Shown here in pieces: positions 12,991 to 27,545 of a stretch of DNA of 64,000 nt. The translations under genes and the position numbers were made by a program. Below the pieces are notes generated by a model. That model searched no databases and was not told the DNA's origin. It saw nothing but the letters and a program-made list of their open reading frames with translations. Position 1 is the first letter of the stretch. Every line of letters begins with the position of its first letter. The DNA is taken from NCBI GenBank assembly GCA_021234535.1, contig CM037838.1, positions 6,573,506 through 6,637,505 on the forward strand. The letters are read 5' to 3'. This stretch comes from Stichopus chloronotus. Its lineage: Eukaryota > Echinodermata > Holothuroidea > Aspidochirotida > Stichopodidae.

Positions 12991-15900
12991 TGTAGGGGGC
13001 TGTAAATTCAGATTACAGCTTGTAGCGCTGAGAAGCCACCCCAGCTATAGTACATGAGAGAACCTACATGTAGCTTTGTATGATAAAGCTATTCTGCATA
13101 CCTTGAAGTGTCATTGCATGAGTTATGCAAATGTAAAAGAGTCTTTTTGATTCAACTGTTTTTCACATTGTTTGTTGAATTACATTACCTGCATTGTGAG
13201 GGTAGTTTTGACTTCCAACTTCTATCTTCAATCATAGAGGTATTCAACAACACAACTGTCCATAAATAATTTACAACACAAAATCAACCCTCATGATTGA
13301 TTGACCAACCGAGTCACATTCTAGAAGCTTTTGGTTGTTATTAAAAGCTACTGATTGTGTCGTCTGCACTTTCTTGCTCTCACTCAACATTTTTCTTTGT
13401 TTTTCTCTGAGGGTTGCTTTGTGTATGCTATTCTGATATCCTTGTCTCCTGCCAACATTCATCAATAACATCATATCTTTTCAAGCTATGATAACAAAGA
13501 CCGAATTTTGTTCCACGGTCAGACTTAATATTGGTTCCAATTAAGCCTTTCATGGCTATGATATTGTACCGTCACTTAGAAGAATAAAACAGTATGTCAA
13601 GTTGAGACTAACCTGCAATATTGTTGTTTTATCAAAAGGCCATAGAAATATAGAACCATCAATTGTGTTTTGCTGAAGTGATGTTTTTGTTGTTTTGTTT
13701 CTTTTTCTAGTCATGATACATCTGTTTCACTGATGATCCCTTTATGCTTCCATCAAGAGGACACATACATAGTTTGTCACTTGGTTGTGTGTCAATTTGT
13801 TGTAGACAATGTTAGCATGCATTAAATGTCATGTAGCTCATCAGCCTAGGCAAGCAGTGTAGGAGTATTATCACTGCAGAATTTAATGTAGTTGACTGCA
13901 ATAAATACCTGACTGTGAAAAGGTTGTAATGTCTTTTTATTGTTTGATGAAGTATGAAAAACTCATGAATGTAGAGACATTGGATCTTAGACAAGACAAA
14001 TCTGTAATTGTTTGCAGGTGTTTATGGTATGTACTGTAAAAAAATATGTACCTAAAAAAAAAAAAAAACCAGTTCATACCAACACCTGCTTTGGAGGTAA
14101 CTAGATAGGTGTCAAGTACTTGTGAGGGATTTAATAAAAATTTGGCTTTGACTTTTGCACACATGTTAGTTGGTCTCGTCTACTTTAAAAACAGTCAAAG
14201 TCAGTTGTTTTCAATCATAGCTAAACTGCATTTTGTAATCAGTTCATTATAGGAATAATGAAATATTTAAAGTTACATGTAATTTGAACATGCTGATCTC
14301 TTTCCCACAAATCCTGCATAAGCCAAGCAATGCAGGTAGAGAAAAAAGAGGTATGTGTCGCTAATAATGGATTATCAAACGTTCCACACATAGCCAAAAT
14401 TCCTCAGGTGACATGAAAGCATTTCATCTTCCTTCTTTTGAAAATTTAGACAAGGATGCCAGTGCCAAACTTTACAAATTTGGATGTATAGCATATTGTA
14501 TCTTTTGTTAAATTAGATTGATCCTTCCTTGAGATCAATTTTATTCAAGATCAAATGCATTAAAATAATTGGTGACAGATGAAAGACTTTGCAATGATAA
14601 AGTGAGTGTAATTTATAATTTCATTAATTGGGAATGTTTTACCACCTTCAACGATAATTTTCATAGTAGTGAGGGTCTAGTTGTTCGGACTAACAGATGT
14701 GCTAATCCTGTCATGCGTGAAAGCTTTTAATTGGCAATCACACGCTTGGTTTTTTCTTCTTTTTTTAATAACTCTTGCATTTATTTGTCCTCTTAGATAT
14801 GCCTAACTTTTCCCATAAATTGTCATATCATTTAATTATTAACTATTAAAATTGGTCAACAAACCCCATTTGCATAACTATTATGTAAAATACAACCAAG
14901 CAAAAAGATTCATGATGTCATTTTTTATCTCCTATTAAAATTGTTGAATGGCAGTAACTATTGTTTGCAAATTATGAATCTATCATACATTACCTCATGT
15001 ATCACATAATTGAGATAATTTCTGTCATTCTGACAGAAAATGTATTAAAAACAAACACTCATTTCTACTTTCCATCCACTCACATGTACCTGAGCTGAGT
15101 AATCTTCATTTCTGAGAAGAGGTCAATATTTTTAGCTCTTCATTGCATCTATGCTTTTTTCAAATACTCCAGAAAAGTTTTAAAACTAATCATCTGCACT
15201 TATATATTTTTCCACCTGGAGGGGACTACTTGTTTGTCATATGAACAATCGTAGTTGTTATGTCGATTTCAATGCCTTATCCAGAAGCAGGACCACAGAA
15301 TTCAGGTGCATGGTCTTAATGATGTAAGCTAGGTGGTTGTATGTGACGTTAGATTGAAGTGTAGGACGATTTGATGCACACGGTACCCGCCTGAGTCACC
15401 CGTGGAAGCAGGACACCCACAGGCTGCTTTCATGATTGTCAGATATCTCTAGTACAATATATGAAAATTTCTTGCTGCAATTATGTGAAAGCGAAGATTA
15501 CAAGAAACATGGCCTTATTTCACAAGTCAAAACAGCAATACGTAACGGTTGGAGTGTTATCACATCAAATACATACAGATTTCAAATATGCAAATGTAGC
15601 AAGTCATTTGTTGTAGTGTACACCCGTTGATCATTAAAGGAGTGAATGTGAAAACAATGATGGATGGTTCCACATAAGTAATCATCTGTCCTTCTGGTTG
15701 GGCTACTCAGGTGCCTCACATAAGTCCATAGCCTACGTCAGTCTCCAGCTCAACGACCTATTAACACTTAACTTGCTTCTCAGGGAGAAATAGCTAGGTC
15801 ACTGATCACTGGGTCAAGAAACTTCAGTTCGTGTTTCGATTTTGTCTGTGAAAGTGTCAAAACAGCCTGGGGAAAGATTTTGCTGTTAGATTTTACCATT

Positions 15901-18408
15901 ATGGAGCATTAATAATCATACAAAAAAAGGCTTAATTTCGTTTTTGGTTGAGTAACTGCCAGGCCTCATGTTCTAAGTGTCAGTGCATGTTGCAGAATAT
16001 TTGCCCGAAGAATCGTCTTTATGAAACAGGTGGATCTTCGATGGTACTTTGTAAGCTTGATTAACCAGTGACCATTTTAGAATGGAATATATTTTACTGT
16101 TGGTTTCCAGTCAATGTGTTACATTGTCTTTGTAACCAGAACAAATGAGACTACACATCTGTGTCTTCTTATCAACAAAGCACTGCCCCAATTTTGACTG
16201 ACAGATTACTCTGATGCTGCAAGAGGCCCTCGATACCAGCTGGCAGATTTGATTTATGTGACTATTTTATTAATGTTTGTTACAGAGAGACATTGATTGC
16301 CAATGTCAAGACTATTTGAAGAATTCATGATCTGATTTCACTTATTTTTTCTGTATATACATGCACTTATGGGACTGTAGCCATGCATGCTGGCCAGTAA
16401 TGGACTGAGTGTAGCTGGTCAGACACTTGCCAGCAACAGCATGAAGATCCAATGCATATCAGCATCAAATTTATGGAAATCCTACAAAAAAAGTGTATGA
16501 AAATTCAAGGAAATATATGTTACTGTTAATACAAAAAAAATTCCACAGATTAACCTTGTCATTCATTCACAATCCCAAACCATCACTAAGTATTGCATGC
16601 AAGACTTTCTGAAAAGCACCTCTCTCCTTAGCCCCCTTCCACAGGATGGCATTTATGCTATACACTGACAAAGCAGTGCATGTGCCACTCAGAATCCCCA
16701 CGCTAGATATGAAACTTGGATATGACAAGGGTACCAGAGACCAAACTATGTCAGTGATTGCTGATTGGATGAATGAATAATCACACCTTTCCATTGCTGA
16801 AAGACAATAGATATATCGCACCTTTTCATATATCACACCTAATTCAGTGATGCCAACTTACCAAGATTTTTCACAAATTAGTTGAAAACAGGGTTAGTTC
16901 ACCGACTTGAGTAAGTCTAGGTGATGCACAATAGCAATGCGTGGGCAGTGTTCTATATCAAATGACTTTCTAGCACATGGCTCTGAAGAGTATTTCTTCT
17001 CAACTTTCATACACATCAGGGCATGTCTGCAAGGATATTATCTAACTATGCACCCACTATATAATGGCATTTCATACTTAGATATATAATATTAAGTCAT
17101 TAGTGTTGTAAAAAGTTGTCTTTTTCCATCGTGGTCTGTTCACATTAAAGATCTTTTTTAATTGGTCCAAAACATTCTAGAATTTTGAAAATGGTCATGG
17201 CCATCGTTGAAATTCTTGTGAGATGTCACCCACACTTTAGTTCCTTGTACATGCCTCTTAAGAGACACTCAGCTGTTTTGTTCAGTGTCTAGATCAAAAC
17301 TCAAGTGTAAGAACCTCTGGGAAATTTTGGTTTTTGGGGAAGCAGTCTCAATTATGTATTGTATGCTAACAAGTGGGGCCATAATAAAGCGATTACCTTC
17401 TAAATCACAGTACCTTTCGCTGAAGAGGAGCATTATTCTGTGTGTTTGTTTTGTGCTCATACTCGTATTATCAATTGAAATACATTTGGGTGATTTCAGT
17501 TGGTGCTGAGTTTTTTCTTGCAGAAGGGCACTTTTCTTTGATCTGCTACTTACATATTTATGTAATGTTGTCAGTGTTGTCCGTCACTTGTCTTCATTAC
17601 TATCAGTGGTAACCATTAGTGTTTTCATTGATTCCCAAAAATCGGGAACAGATAATTTCTGATTGTATCGGTCAGTTTAATACCCGGGTCTCTCACCAAA
17701 GTGTCAGCCGTATTGTTAACATTGGCATTTCCACGGTAGTGTAAGTAGGCCTGATGGTATTTTGTGCCTAGGAATCTTGCTAGTGTACATTGTAAGTACA
17801 CCTGCCTACACCTAGTCATTAATATATCCACCAATTTTCTGCAAGGAAAAGAAGAAACTTTGTTTTGAACTTTTTGCTTTCTGTCCCTCTGTTCAAGCAA
17901 CATGACTGAATATTGAAGCATGCTTAGTGTCTACATACAAACAGTGAAAAACTAATGTTAGTCTTCTCCAACTCTAGGCAGTCACTGATTGCTTTGTACA
18001 GTGTGAGTGAAAACAATTTTTGCTTGATGTAAGTTAAGTCAGGAAAAAAATCATTGATGTTGCTCCAAAACTAAATTCTACACAAAGTGTTACTGTCATG
18101 TATTAAAGCGGAACTATAAGTTGAACAAATGTGTCTTGTCAAAAGAAATCAAATTGGGAATACCTTGTAAACATTTTAAGAGCGTCACCTTCACTGACCT
18201 TGTAGGTGGTGTGTGGGTTTTTTTACATGGAGCAGATGATCACTATCATTTTTGTGGAGTTCAAAGGTCATCATAGGCCAAACTGTGAAAATCTTGTAAG
18301 CACTTTATCTCGTAAAGGGTAATGTTGACTGATGTGTAGGTTGTTCATTCTGAGTAGATGAGCCATTTTTTTTGGTGGAGATCCCCAGCTGAAAATGTAC
18401 CACACTTT

Positions 18409-18488
18409 TACCATAGTACAGTACAACACTTTTACCACACTTTTACCATGGTAAAAGTGTGGTAAAAGTGTGGTACTGTACTATGGTA
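18409..18488. repeat. 80-bp near-perfect palindrome
   Basis: Two 40-bp arms meeting at ccatgg (centre 18448/18449) with one mismatched pair and no spacer. The arm repeats acacttttacc. It lies within the left part of the foldback element. Confidence 0.9.
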
Positions 18489-19159
18489 TACCATGGTATT
18501 TTGGCCCTATGGACATGGTAAACCATGGTATACCACGGTAAATTCATAGTATTTTACCACACTTATACTACCATTTTACCACAAATTTACCACCCTTTAC
18601 CACAGATTTACCATAGTGTTGATATTGCGTGGTGTGGTGTTTTGGCGCTATGGTCATGGTAAACTGTGGTTTACCATGGTACATTTACAGTATTTTACCA
18701 CACTTTTACTACCGTTTTATCGTCAATGTGTATGCTTTACTGTGACCATACTTTTTGTACACAAAACACATGGCCCATCAACTCCCCTACCCCCTTCCCC
18801 CCCCCCCTTTCTGTTTGTTCTAGCACCTTTTCATGGGGTAAAGGATGTCAAAACACACTAAAAGGTACACAAACAACTGCTTTTTGTTGTCATTTGTTTA
18901 TTCACTCTTCAGAAAGCAAAAAGTATTGTTTCTCTTCATTATTCAATGTGTATTGAAAGTGTTTTAGTATGCATCTTGAACACCATCTCCCTCTCATATG
19001 GAATGTATTCATTGCCTCTCTACACTCCCCAGGTTCCCTCTTTCAAATCCTGTGTCCCTATCTGTCTATAAGACCATAAGTTGTTATATGTTCAATTTGG
19101 AGGGTTACAAGATAAGTCAAGGAACCGCATATCAAGTTAGAAGATATCGACACTAAGTC

Positions 19160-19440
19160 ACCAGCATGTACCACAGAAAAACAACAAATGTACCCTCGTA
19201 AAATGATGGTAAAATTGTGGTAAATATACCATGGTACATATACCACAGATAAACCACAAATATACCCTGGTAAAATTGTGGTAAATATACCATGGTACAT
19301 AAACCACAGATAAACCACAAATATACCATGGTAAAATTGTGGTAAATATACCATGGTACATGTACCGCAGATAAACTACAAACATACCATGGTAAAATCA
19401 GGGTACAATTGTGGTAAATATACCACGGTGCAATGTACCA
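19160..19440. repeat. ~61-bp minisatellite within the foldback element
   Basis: Units anchored on gtggtaaatataccatgg start at 19217, 19278, 19339 and 19411; the last interval has an 11-bp insertion. The overlapping open frames on the minus strand, with repeated YHGIFTTILP-type peptides, are products of this repeat. Confidence 0.85.
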
Positions 19441-21752
19441 CAATGTTACCATACATTTACCATGCCTTTACCACACTTTACCACACTTTTACCGTGGTAT
19501 ACCATGGTAAAAGTGTGGTACATTTTCAGCTGGGTCAAAGGTCATTTGAGGTCACCAGAGGTCAAATGGTGGAAATGTAAACACAATATCTCAAGAAGGG
19601 TAAGCTTGACTGACCTCATAGTGGACATGACGGTTGGTCATACTGAGTAGATGTTCCCCGTTGTTTTTGATGGAGTTTAAAGGTCAATTAAGGTCATCAG
19701 TGCTCAAACTGTGAAAAACTTGTAAACACAGTCCTTCAAAAATGATAGCCTTCACTGACCTTACATGATTGTTGTGTGTTGGTCATACTGAGTAAATGAT
19801 CCTCATTTTTCTTTTGATGGAGGTCAAAGGTAATTTGTGGTCACAAGAGGTCAAACTGTGAAAATGTTGTGAACACAATATCTTAAAAAGTGTAAAGTTA
19901 ACTGACCTCATACTTAATGTGTGGGTTGGTCATACTAAGGAGATGATCTCTATTGTTTTGGGGAAGGTCAAAGGTCATTTGAGGTCACCAGAGGTCAGAC
20001 TGTGAAAACATTTTGAAAATGATAGCTCAAGAAAGGTAAACTTGACTGACCTCATACTTTGTGGGTTGGTTATACTGAGTAGATGATCCCTATTTTTTGG
20101 TGGAGGTCAAGATCGTTTGATGTCATCAGAGGTCAATTGTTAAAACCTTGTAAACACAATATCTCAAGAAGGGTAAGCTTGACTGACCTCATACTTGGTG
20201 TGGATGTTGGTCATACTGAACAAATGATCCTTATTGTTTTGGTTGAGGTCAAAGGTCACCAGAGATCAAACTGTGAAAACAGTGTGAAACTAATATTACC
20301 AGAAAGGTAAAGTTGCCTGATCTTATACGTGGAGCATTGGTTAGCCATTCAAAGTATTTGTTTCCTGTTGCTTAGATGGCGGTCAAAGGTCTTTTAAGTC
20401 TGTAGATGTCAAACTAAAATCTTTGTAAAAACTATATCCCCAGAAAGGTAACCTTTACTGATATCATACTATGAGTGTAGGTTGGCCATACTGCGTGTGT
20501 ACTGATTCCAGTGTTCAGTTTCCAAATTGTCACTGGAAGCCTGTCAATCTCCTGACATTGACAGCTGTAAGGTAGTATAGTATGTTACTTTGTGTGGTAA
20601 ACTTATCCATCACAATCAATCACAAATGGTGCCTGCCTCCTGAAAACTTTTGCAAGCTGAGGTAATGTAAAAACCCCTTTTCGTACGGGGCACGTTCTGC
20701 ATGACCCTTACCAGCATGTTTCTATTCATCCACATTTGGAGAGCACTAATTTTACCACAGGGATTTACATATTAATATTCCTCCTGTCGCAGAATTTGAG
20801 AAAGATTAGAAGCAAGTCTGATTTGATGTTTCTTGGAGAACAGTCTCAAAAGAGTGCCATTGACTTACTGTGTGAAAGGATCAAAGAAGCAATTAACATT
20901 GCCTTGATAAGTGGGGAAAGTTAGCTTGTATGCTTGAAAACATCCTTTTGAAACAGGCTTACAAACAGTGCAGGTATTTTACCAAATTTCTTCATAGACA
21001 CATAATAGGTAGAAGTGTCATCTAAGGAAAATACGAAGTTATTTTTATTCCTTGCATTCTGGGTCTGTTAGAATGATATTTCTAAACTAAACTAAAATAT
21101 TGTGTAGATCTCAAGTTACAACAAACCACCTTATTTACCATTATCAGTACTACATAAAAGCTATACCTTCTTTGAAATCAGGATCATATGAGTTACCACA
21201 ATTAGGACAGTAACGTGAAACCTTTGCACAGTCCAGATGGATAGTTATGTCATGATTTCAAACCAATATTTGTCATAAGGAATTGCTAAACCTTTTGACT
21301 GTCTGGTTATACTCATAGATCTGATTCTAAAACTCTACAAAGTTAATCAATTTTGTAACATTAAAGTTATGTTTTCCAACTACCGACACATTGCTCCTTT
21401 CAGGACACTAAAAAACACACCCACCACATACATTCCAGACTTGTGATTGGCCAACCAAAACTGCATAAAATTATATGGTTTGTAACCATAGAGGTTCAAA
21501 GCTGTCAGTCATATCTTGGGTACATGATCCACAGGCACAGTGAGTCCACACAGCGTTTGCATTGTTTTTCACTTTATAGGAATTGATTTTGATTTTGGAT
21601 CTGGAGTGACCAGGCATAATTAATTTGTGTTTGTTACATTAAGGTTTGACGTACACAATATCACATGGTATGCATATAATTAGTAACATATAGTTTAAAC
21701 AAAAGGTTTGAGCCTAATTGTGCTATAATAACTGATATCGTTGGCTTCTAGC

Positions 21753-21787
21753 TCACACACACACACACACATGCACGCACACACACA
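21753..21787. repeat. CA microsatellite
   Basis: Run of CA dinucleotides interrupted by atgcacg, followed by a short A tract. Confidence 0.85.
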
Positions 21788-24700
21788 AAAAAAACTAATT
21801 TTGATTGGACAGTATTTGTTTCCATCCAGTTTTGTGACTGTTCACAAGTCTCCATTTAATATCTAATACAGTATATATTATTCCCATGCAGTGAAGATTC
21901 TGGCTGAAAATCCCACTTAACTGCAGAAATTACTCTGTATGTCACTTTAAATCTTATTCTTGCAAAGGCATTTCTGAAATTTTGCTTCCATTTGAAATTT
22001 AAATCTCTATAACACTTGTGAGATAATGCACTGAAAACCACCAGAGGAGCCTTGTATGTCAAAATCTCCCTGTGGTCCAACCCATACTCCCAAAGGCAGA
22101 TTGCATGGTTCTCTCATAGTTGGATGTATTCATTAAAATGTCCTTCCTGATGAGACAGAAACATCGATACTGCCGATGCACAAAGCAAAGTAAAAACAAG
22201 TGAATATTTCTCTGCATTTCTGTGATACTGATTCTCATAAAAGAAATAAGGTGTCACCTAACTGTAGGTTAATTTGTGATACTCGCAACCATGCAGATGT
22301 ATTTTTATGTCCGTCCGCACAGTACCTGTGACAGTTAGAAGCATGCAGCGTAATATCGTTTGTGATAACGCCACACATGACCAAACGGAATGAAATTTCA
22401 CCGTGACTAGCGCTTTGGATCAGAGCCAGTGAAAATAATTACTGTCGTTGGGTGAAAGGAGAAGAAAACCAAAACAGAAGAGAAAAAAGATACTTTTGTG
22501 CTGTCATTGACCAAGACTTGAAGTATGAGGAGGGTCAGTGTAAGCAAGGCCGCTGAAGATATCAATTAGGGTACTCACTGGGGCAACTTTGAGGCCACTG
22601 AAGTACTGGCGGTAGGCTTGATCTATAACCACAGGGACTATGAGAATTGTAAAACAGAGTAAATATAAGAATTATGTCATGAGAGGTGAATTGTCACAAA
22701 GTTGAGTGATATAGATCTCTGTGGTAAAGTTTGTACTTGATTAAACTTCCATTCAATATTTCACATTTTACTGGCAAGTCTAATTACCAAATTAAGTCAT
22801 AAACTGCATGCATTGTGGGTATATCATTCGTTTAAAATGTCTAGTGCATGTGTAATTTAAAGTATAATCTCCACCCTTAACAGTTAGGTCTTGCAGAAGT
22901 TGATTTTGTCTTTAATGTCATCGAGAATTTTAGAATCTAAAAGGTATGGTGACATTATACTGCATGTTAAAAGAATGGATTTTCAATGCACCTCAGTTTA
23001 AGCCCCATGCATCTACACAATCATGCATTTGTTGTGTGACGATGTTCATAACTAAATGCTTTATTGTGTATTAGACATGCTTTCCAACAAATCAGTCAAA
23101 CAGAGTCCAACATGTATGTCGATGCTCAAATTTTTAGGCATGTGTTTCATCTTTCGAACAAATGTTCGAAATATTTGAACACTTTTTCATCTACTCGTAT
23201 CATTGGTCATTATCTATAGTCCTGGTAAGAGAAAAAAGTTGCAATGAAGTATTACTCGGTGTCTGGGATATTCAGCTAAAATCAACAGTTTAGGACACTT
23301 CATGTCTGATGACACACGAACATTGCACGTGTACACACAGGTACACATTGCTGCATGCTCTAAGCAGGAAACTGTGAACAGTATCATACAATTGTATGCA
23401 GACGTTCGTGGAAAAACGTACCGTCGTACACTATGATGGTTTTGCGGTCATGCGAACATTCAGTGTGGTATTTTACTCAAATGCTACAGTAGTAAAGTTA
23501 GTCTTATGATTTCTATGAAGGATTCACAATTTTATTTGTATAGGTTCTTGCCATATTGGACTCAATATTTCTTTTAATGAGCAGCTTGCATCCATGCATT
23601 ATCAAGTTTTGTCACACTTAAGCCATTTCATCATGCAACGGTGATAATACCAGCAGTAATTTACAGACTTCTAAAATTTGTTTCGTAAATGATTTTACCA
23701 TCAAATCATGTTTGTTTCCTGGAAATACGCGTAACTAGGTGTGGTGTGATATCATGATCAAGCCTTCAGAAGGTGGTGCGAGTGCATTAATTTGCAACTT
23801 CAGTGTAGTTCCTAATTGCACGTAAGGGCAATATTTACAGATGACCCACGCCTTATTATTGTGAGTGGAAGCTTATGTGCAACCTAAATATCAGTTAGCA
23901 TATTTAAAAATATCATGGACTCTTTTGCCTTCGAAGCTTTGGATAAATAATCCTTTTCTCAAGACGTATTATATTACTTTGGTGGTAATCAGTGCAAAAG
24001 TATCTTAAAAGTATTGTAACAGTTTTATGGTCTTATTCTCTACCAAATACAAAGAATCTTAAACATTAAAATAATGACTTAAAATATTATAGTCATTTCA
24101 AATTTTCCAAACCAAGAGATTTATCACAAGTTTTTCAATATTATATTATTGGGTTTCTTATACAATTGCTATTGGTTACAGGGTATAGACCATTTTACCT
24201 TACATTCTTCCACTAAATTATTGGGACATCCTGCTAATGTATTAGGTATAAGATTTTCTGCTTTCTCTTTTAGTAACATTTCGAAGATTTTTTTGGCTGT
24301 CATAGCCAGAACTCAAGATGCATGTTACGAGAAAAGTGTCCCAACAATTTTGTGCAATACTCACAGTGTACAGTAGCTTACAGTGATAATTTTTCATTGG
24401 CAGCACTGTTTGAAGTGTACAAACAATTTGTAAATCATTTGCAAAAGTGACAAGTAATCAAGTATAACAGGTAGGCAGATATACAACTTATGGGATGGCA
24501 AAAGTTTTTGGCAAATCCTTCAATCCATTTGAAATTCTGGTCAAATTTGCATTCTTGAATACAATTCAACAGACCTGATAAATTTCTGTCTGAAAGCATG
24601 TATGCCTTCAGGACATGTGCTTCTGTTTTTCAGAAGCATGTAGGCAAATAATAAATTGACACAATTGGTTTCTACTGCAGAGTTTATGTGATCCTAAATT

Positions 24701-27545
24701 TATCCAGTCCACAATGGTTGAACAAATCAAAAAGCTACCAAGAGTTTGGAATTTTAAGTCTTGTGCAATGTATTCCTCACATAGTTTTGACCTTATGGAA
24801 ACATCACTGTATAATTTTTATGGGTGGATGTTCAAGTTTATTTTTTTTTCACAATGAAAAAGGAGAAAATTAGATACTGTGTTAGTCATGAATGTTTCTG
24901 GAGGCCTTTTCTTCTATTATCATGGATCTTCTAAATCACAGCTGTGACTCAAATCGTTGCCCTGTTTGGTGCTTTAGTATAATGTTTGACCTACCAGAAC
25001 TCTCCTCAGGAACATCAAGGTTATTACACCCGCAAGAAAACGATTTTTTACCCGATTCAAATTTCCTCATTTGCATCCTAGCAGCTGTTTGTGGCAGTTA
25101 GTTTCCTTTCATCCAAGGTTAAGAGGCAACTTGTTTATGGAGAATCAAAATTTTATTCCCTGTGAAAGAAGTTATGCCATGTATTTGGTCACCGGGGTAA
25201 CCAGCCCATCCGTTTTCAACTGCCTGAGGATGGTAAGAGAGACACGGTTGGCTAATGAGTTCATTAGTTTTCATTCTATTTGTTTGCCTGATGGTATCTT
25301 GCCACAAGTCTTCTGGCATGTTAGCCACATATGTCTCTGCTAATCTTGTGAAATGTGTTTGCAGGATCAATGAATTGTTAAAATTCCTAGCAAAGGTGTC
25401 AGTTTGTGAAGCTAGCCACTTGACTAGAATAATTCAAACTGGACCAATTATCAAAATGTCAGAGCAATTGTATGAGATCGTAGAAAAATTGATATGTTTT
25501 GAAATTGGATGTAATTAATTGGATGTTTTACATTACAGTACCATGCATGCATGCATGGGCACATAAACGTGATCAGTCAAATTTACTGTAATGAGTGAGC
25601 ATTTGAAGTCAGTATGTTTGTGTAGGAATTACTTCATCTGCTTTGTAAATCTGGTAAACATAAACGAACAATCCCCTCCCCAGAAGAAACCAAACACAGA
25701 AAAACAACCAAGCAATCATTGCTCTTTCCATTGCTAGTGTAAAATAATTGATCCACACACATTATTAAGAATTACTTTACATTTGAGGTAATTAATATTT
25801 ACACATGACTGGGTAGATTATTTTAACAGTGTCTTTAAATGTTAAGGCACTCCTTTCCCGATTATCACTCAATGCGTGCCATCCATCTCTGGAGATTAGC
25901 AGTATTGTAGCTTTGCAGGAGCCTCATCAGGGTACTTGGACATCTAACCTTGAGTCAGGTGTACTTTCATTCTCATGAGGAGAGGCAGGGTTTATCATCT
26001 CTACAGGGGATGCAGTATTGATTAGTATTGGTTTAGATTACCACCTTCCAGATGTATTTGTCAAGGAGGTTTTAAAATTACTTTTTTTTCTTTTTTTTTT
26101 TGCTCGTATTCATTTTCATCATTACTTTTGTTGCAGTAACTTAAGACGTTGGCTACATCGTTTTGGTCTTCCACTGCCTTCATTCAATTTGATGGGGGAC
26201 AGAACGTGCTCAATGATTCTGTTACATTGGCTGTTTTTATTTTATACAATTTTTTCTGGTCTTACACTTCTTTTATTTAATCTGATGGGGACATGATGTG
26301 CTGTAAAATTATTCTATTACCTTTACTTTTCTTTTGCATCTTCAATGGTCTTCATTTATTCTGTTGGGGATGGTGCTGTCAAATGATACTTCAGTCCATG
26401 CCTAGTTTTCTTTCTAAATTTCAAGTTTTTGAAGTTTTTTGATTGTTGTTGGAGCTTTCTCTTCATTTTGTTCCTGCTGCTATTTACATAAGCTTTAGCT
26501 ACTTGTTTCTAAAATGTAACACCATATCGAACCATGTTCTTGCAGACATGTGTACATGTAACTGTAGATCAGATAGCCTTTCAAACGAAGTGTCCGATTC
26601 CTAATTCTGAAGAGTGCAGCTGACCACTCTGTTTTACATTCAGGCAGCACAATTACAAGTTTGTATGATAATGCAGCTATGATGAATTAGCTCCATGGTA
26701 TGGTGCACTCATTGGCAGCTAGGCCTTGGAATGGACCATATCCATGTAAATGGAGGTTATATGTTACAGTTGTTTAATGAAACTGACAAAGATTAATCGA
26801 TCAAGTGTGCTAATCTATCACTAAAAGCAAGAGTTGTTATTAGTTAACAAACTGGTATTGCCCCATCACTGCAGGTTTAGACAATAGTTAGCCTCATAGT
26901 AATGTCAATTAGCTTTGATTATATCACTGCCAACAAAATGGTTAATATAAAGCACCAAATGACATGATAAGTAATATGTGTGTGTATAATGGGTTATCAG
27001 ACATATGTGAAATGCTGTATGCATGGAAGACTGTTGCAACTAATTTCAGTGGTTTAATGTGTTGTTAGTACTAGTGGTATTACTACTCACTGTCCAGTGT
27101 ATCTTACCCACATACTGTACCTCTCGGACTTCCATCGTTACGTATTTGTTATAACGTGAACCGTTTCGTATCAATTAATGTACCTGTTATGATGTCATCA
27201 TACCACAGCCTGTCAGAACATGCGACCTAGATTGCCATATGAACTTTTCAATGGTCAGCAAATAGGCTGGCAGTCTTTATTCACAATGACCATGGAAACT
27301 GTGGAGGAAGACTATAAATGTTGGTCACTTGAATGTGCCGCATACTGTAGGTACATCATGTTAGGCTTCACTGATAATTCCTATAGCTATTGTGTGCAAT
27401 AATTATGATTGTGCTTTGTGAACTGAATTAAACTCATAGAAACTTATTAAAGGGCCAAACGAATTCTTTTCATGACAGTAACAAATGAATATCATTTGGA
27501 ATTGAATGCCAAGTGTGAGCCCTTATGCCCTATGATAGCTACAAT

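Larger units (their letters stand above)
18384..19534. mobile_element. 1.15-kb foldback-type element with 31-bp terminal inverted repeats
   Basis: The ends are perfect inverted repeats of 31 bp (18384-18414 and 19504-19534), starting cccagctgaaaatgtaccac. The element sits inside a unit of the GGTCA satellite; joining the flanks restores a normal unit (ggtggagatc + aaaggtca) with a possible 2-bp TC duplication. Inside are an 80-bp palindrome (18409-18488), many TTTACC/GGTAAA motifs in both orientations, a ~61-bp minisatellite (about 19160-19440) and a unique core (about 18720-19150). No transposase is visible, so it is probably non-autonomous. The superfamily is unknown. Confidence 0.8.
18115..20500. 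repeat. ~143-bp satellite with GGTCA half-sites
   Basis: Eight to nine diverged tandem units, interrupted by the insertion at 18384-19534. Each unit carries, in order, a GGTCAAAGGTCA-type block, 'agaggtcaaactgtgaaaa', 'cacaatatctcaagaa', 'ttgactgacctcatac' and 'ttggtcatactgagtagatg'. Successive GGTCA blocks lie near 18255, 19534, 19675, 19820, 19965, 20103, 20247 and 20378, so the spacing is about 131-145 bp. Confidence 0.85.

Noticed and set aside
19058..19452. Overlapping minus-strand frames with repeated YHGIFTTILP-like peptides
   Set aside because: They arise from the ~61-bp minisatellite inside the foldback element.
25119..25370. 83-codon minus-strand frame overlapping plus-strand frames at 25071-25518
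   Set aside because: No family motif on either strand and no splice-site support; left as unassigned intron.
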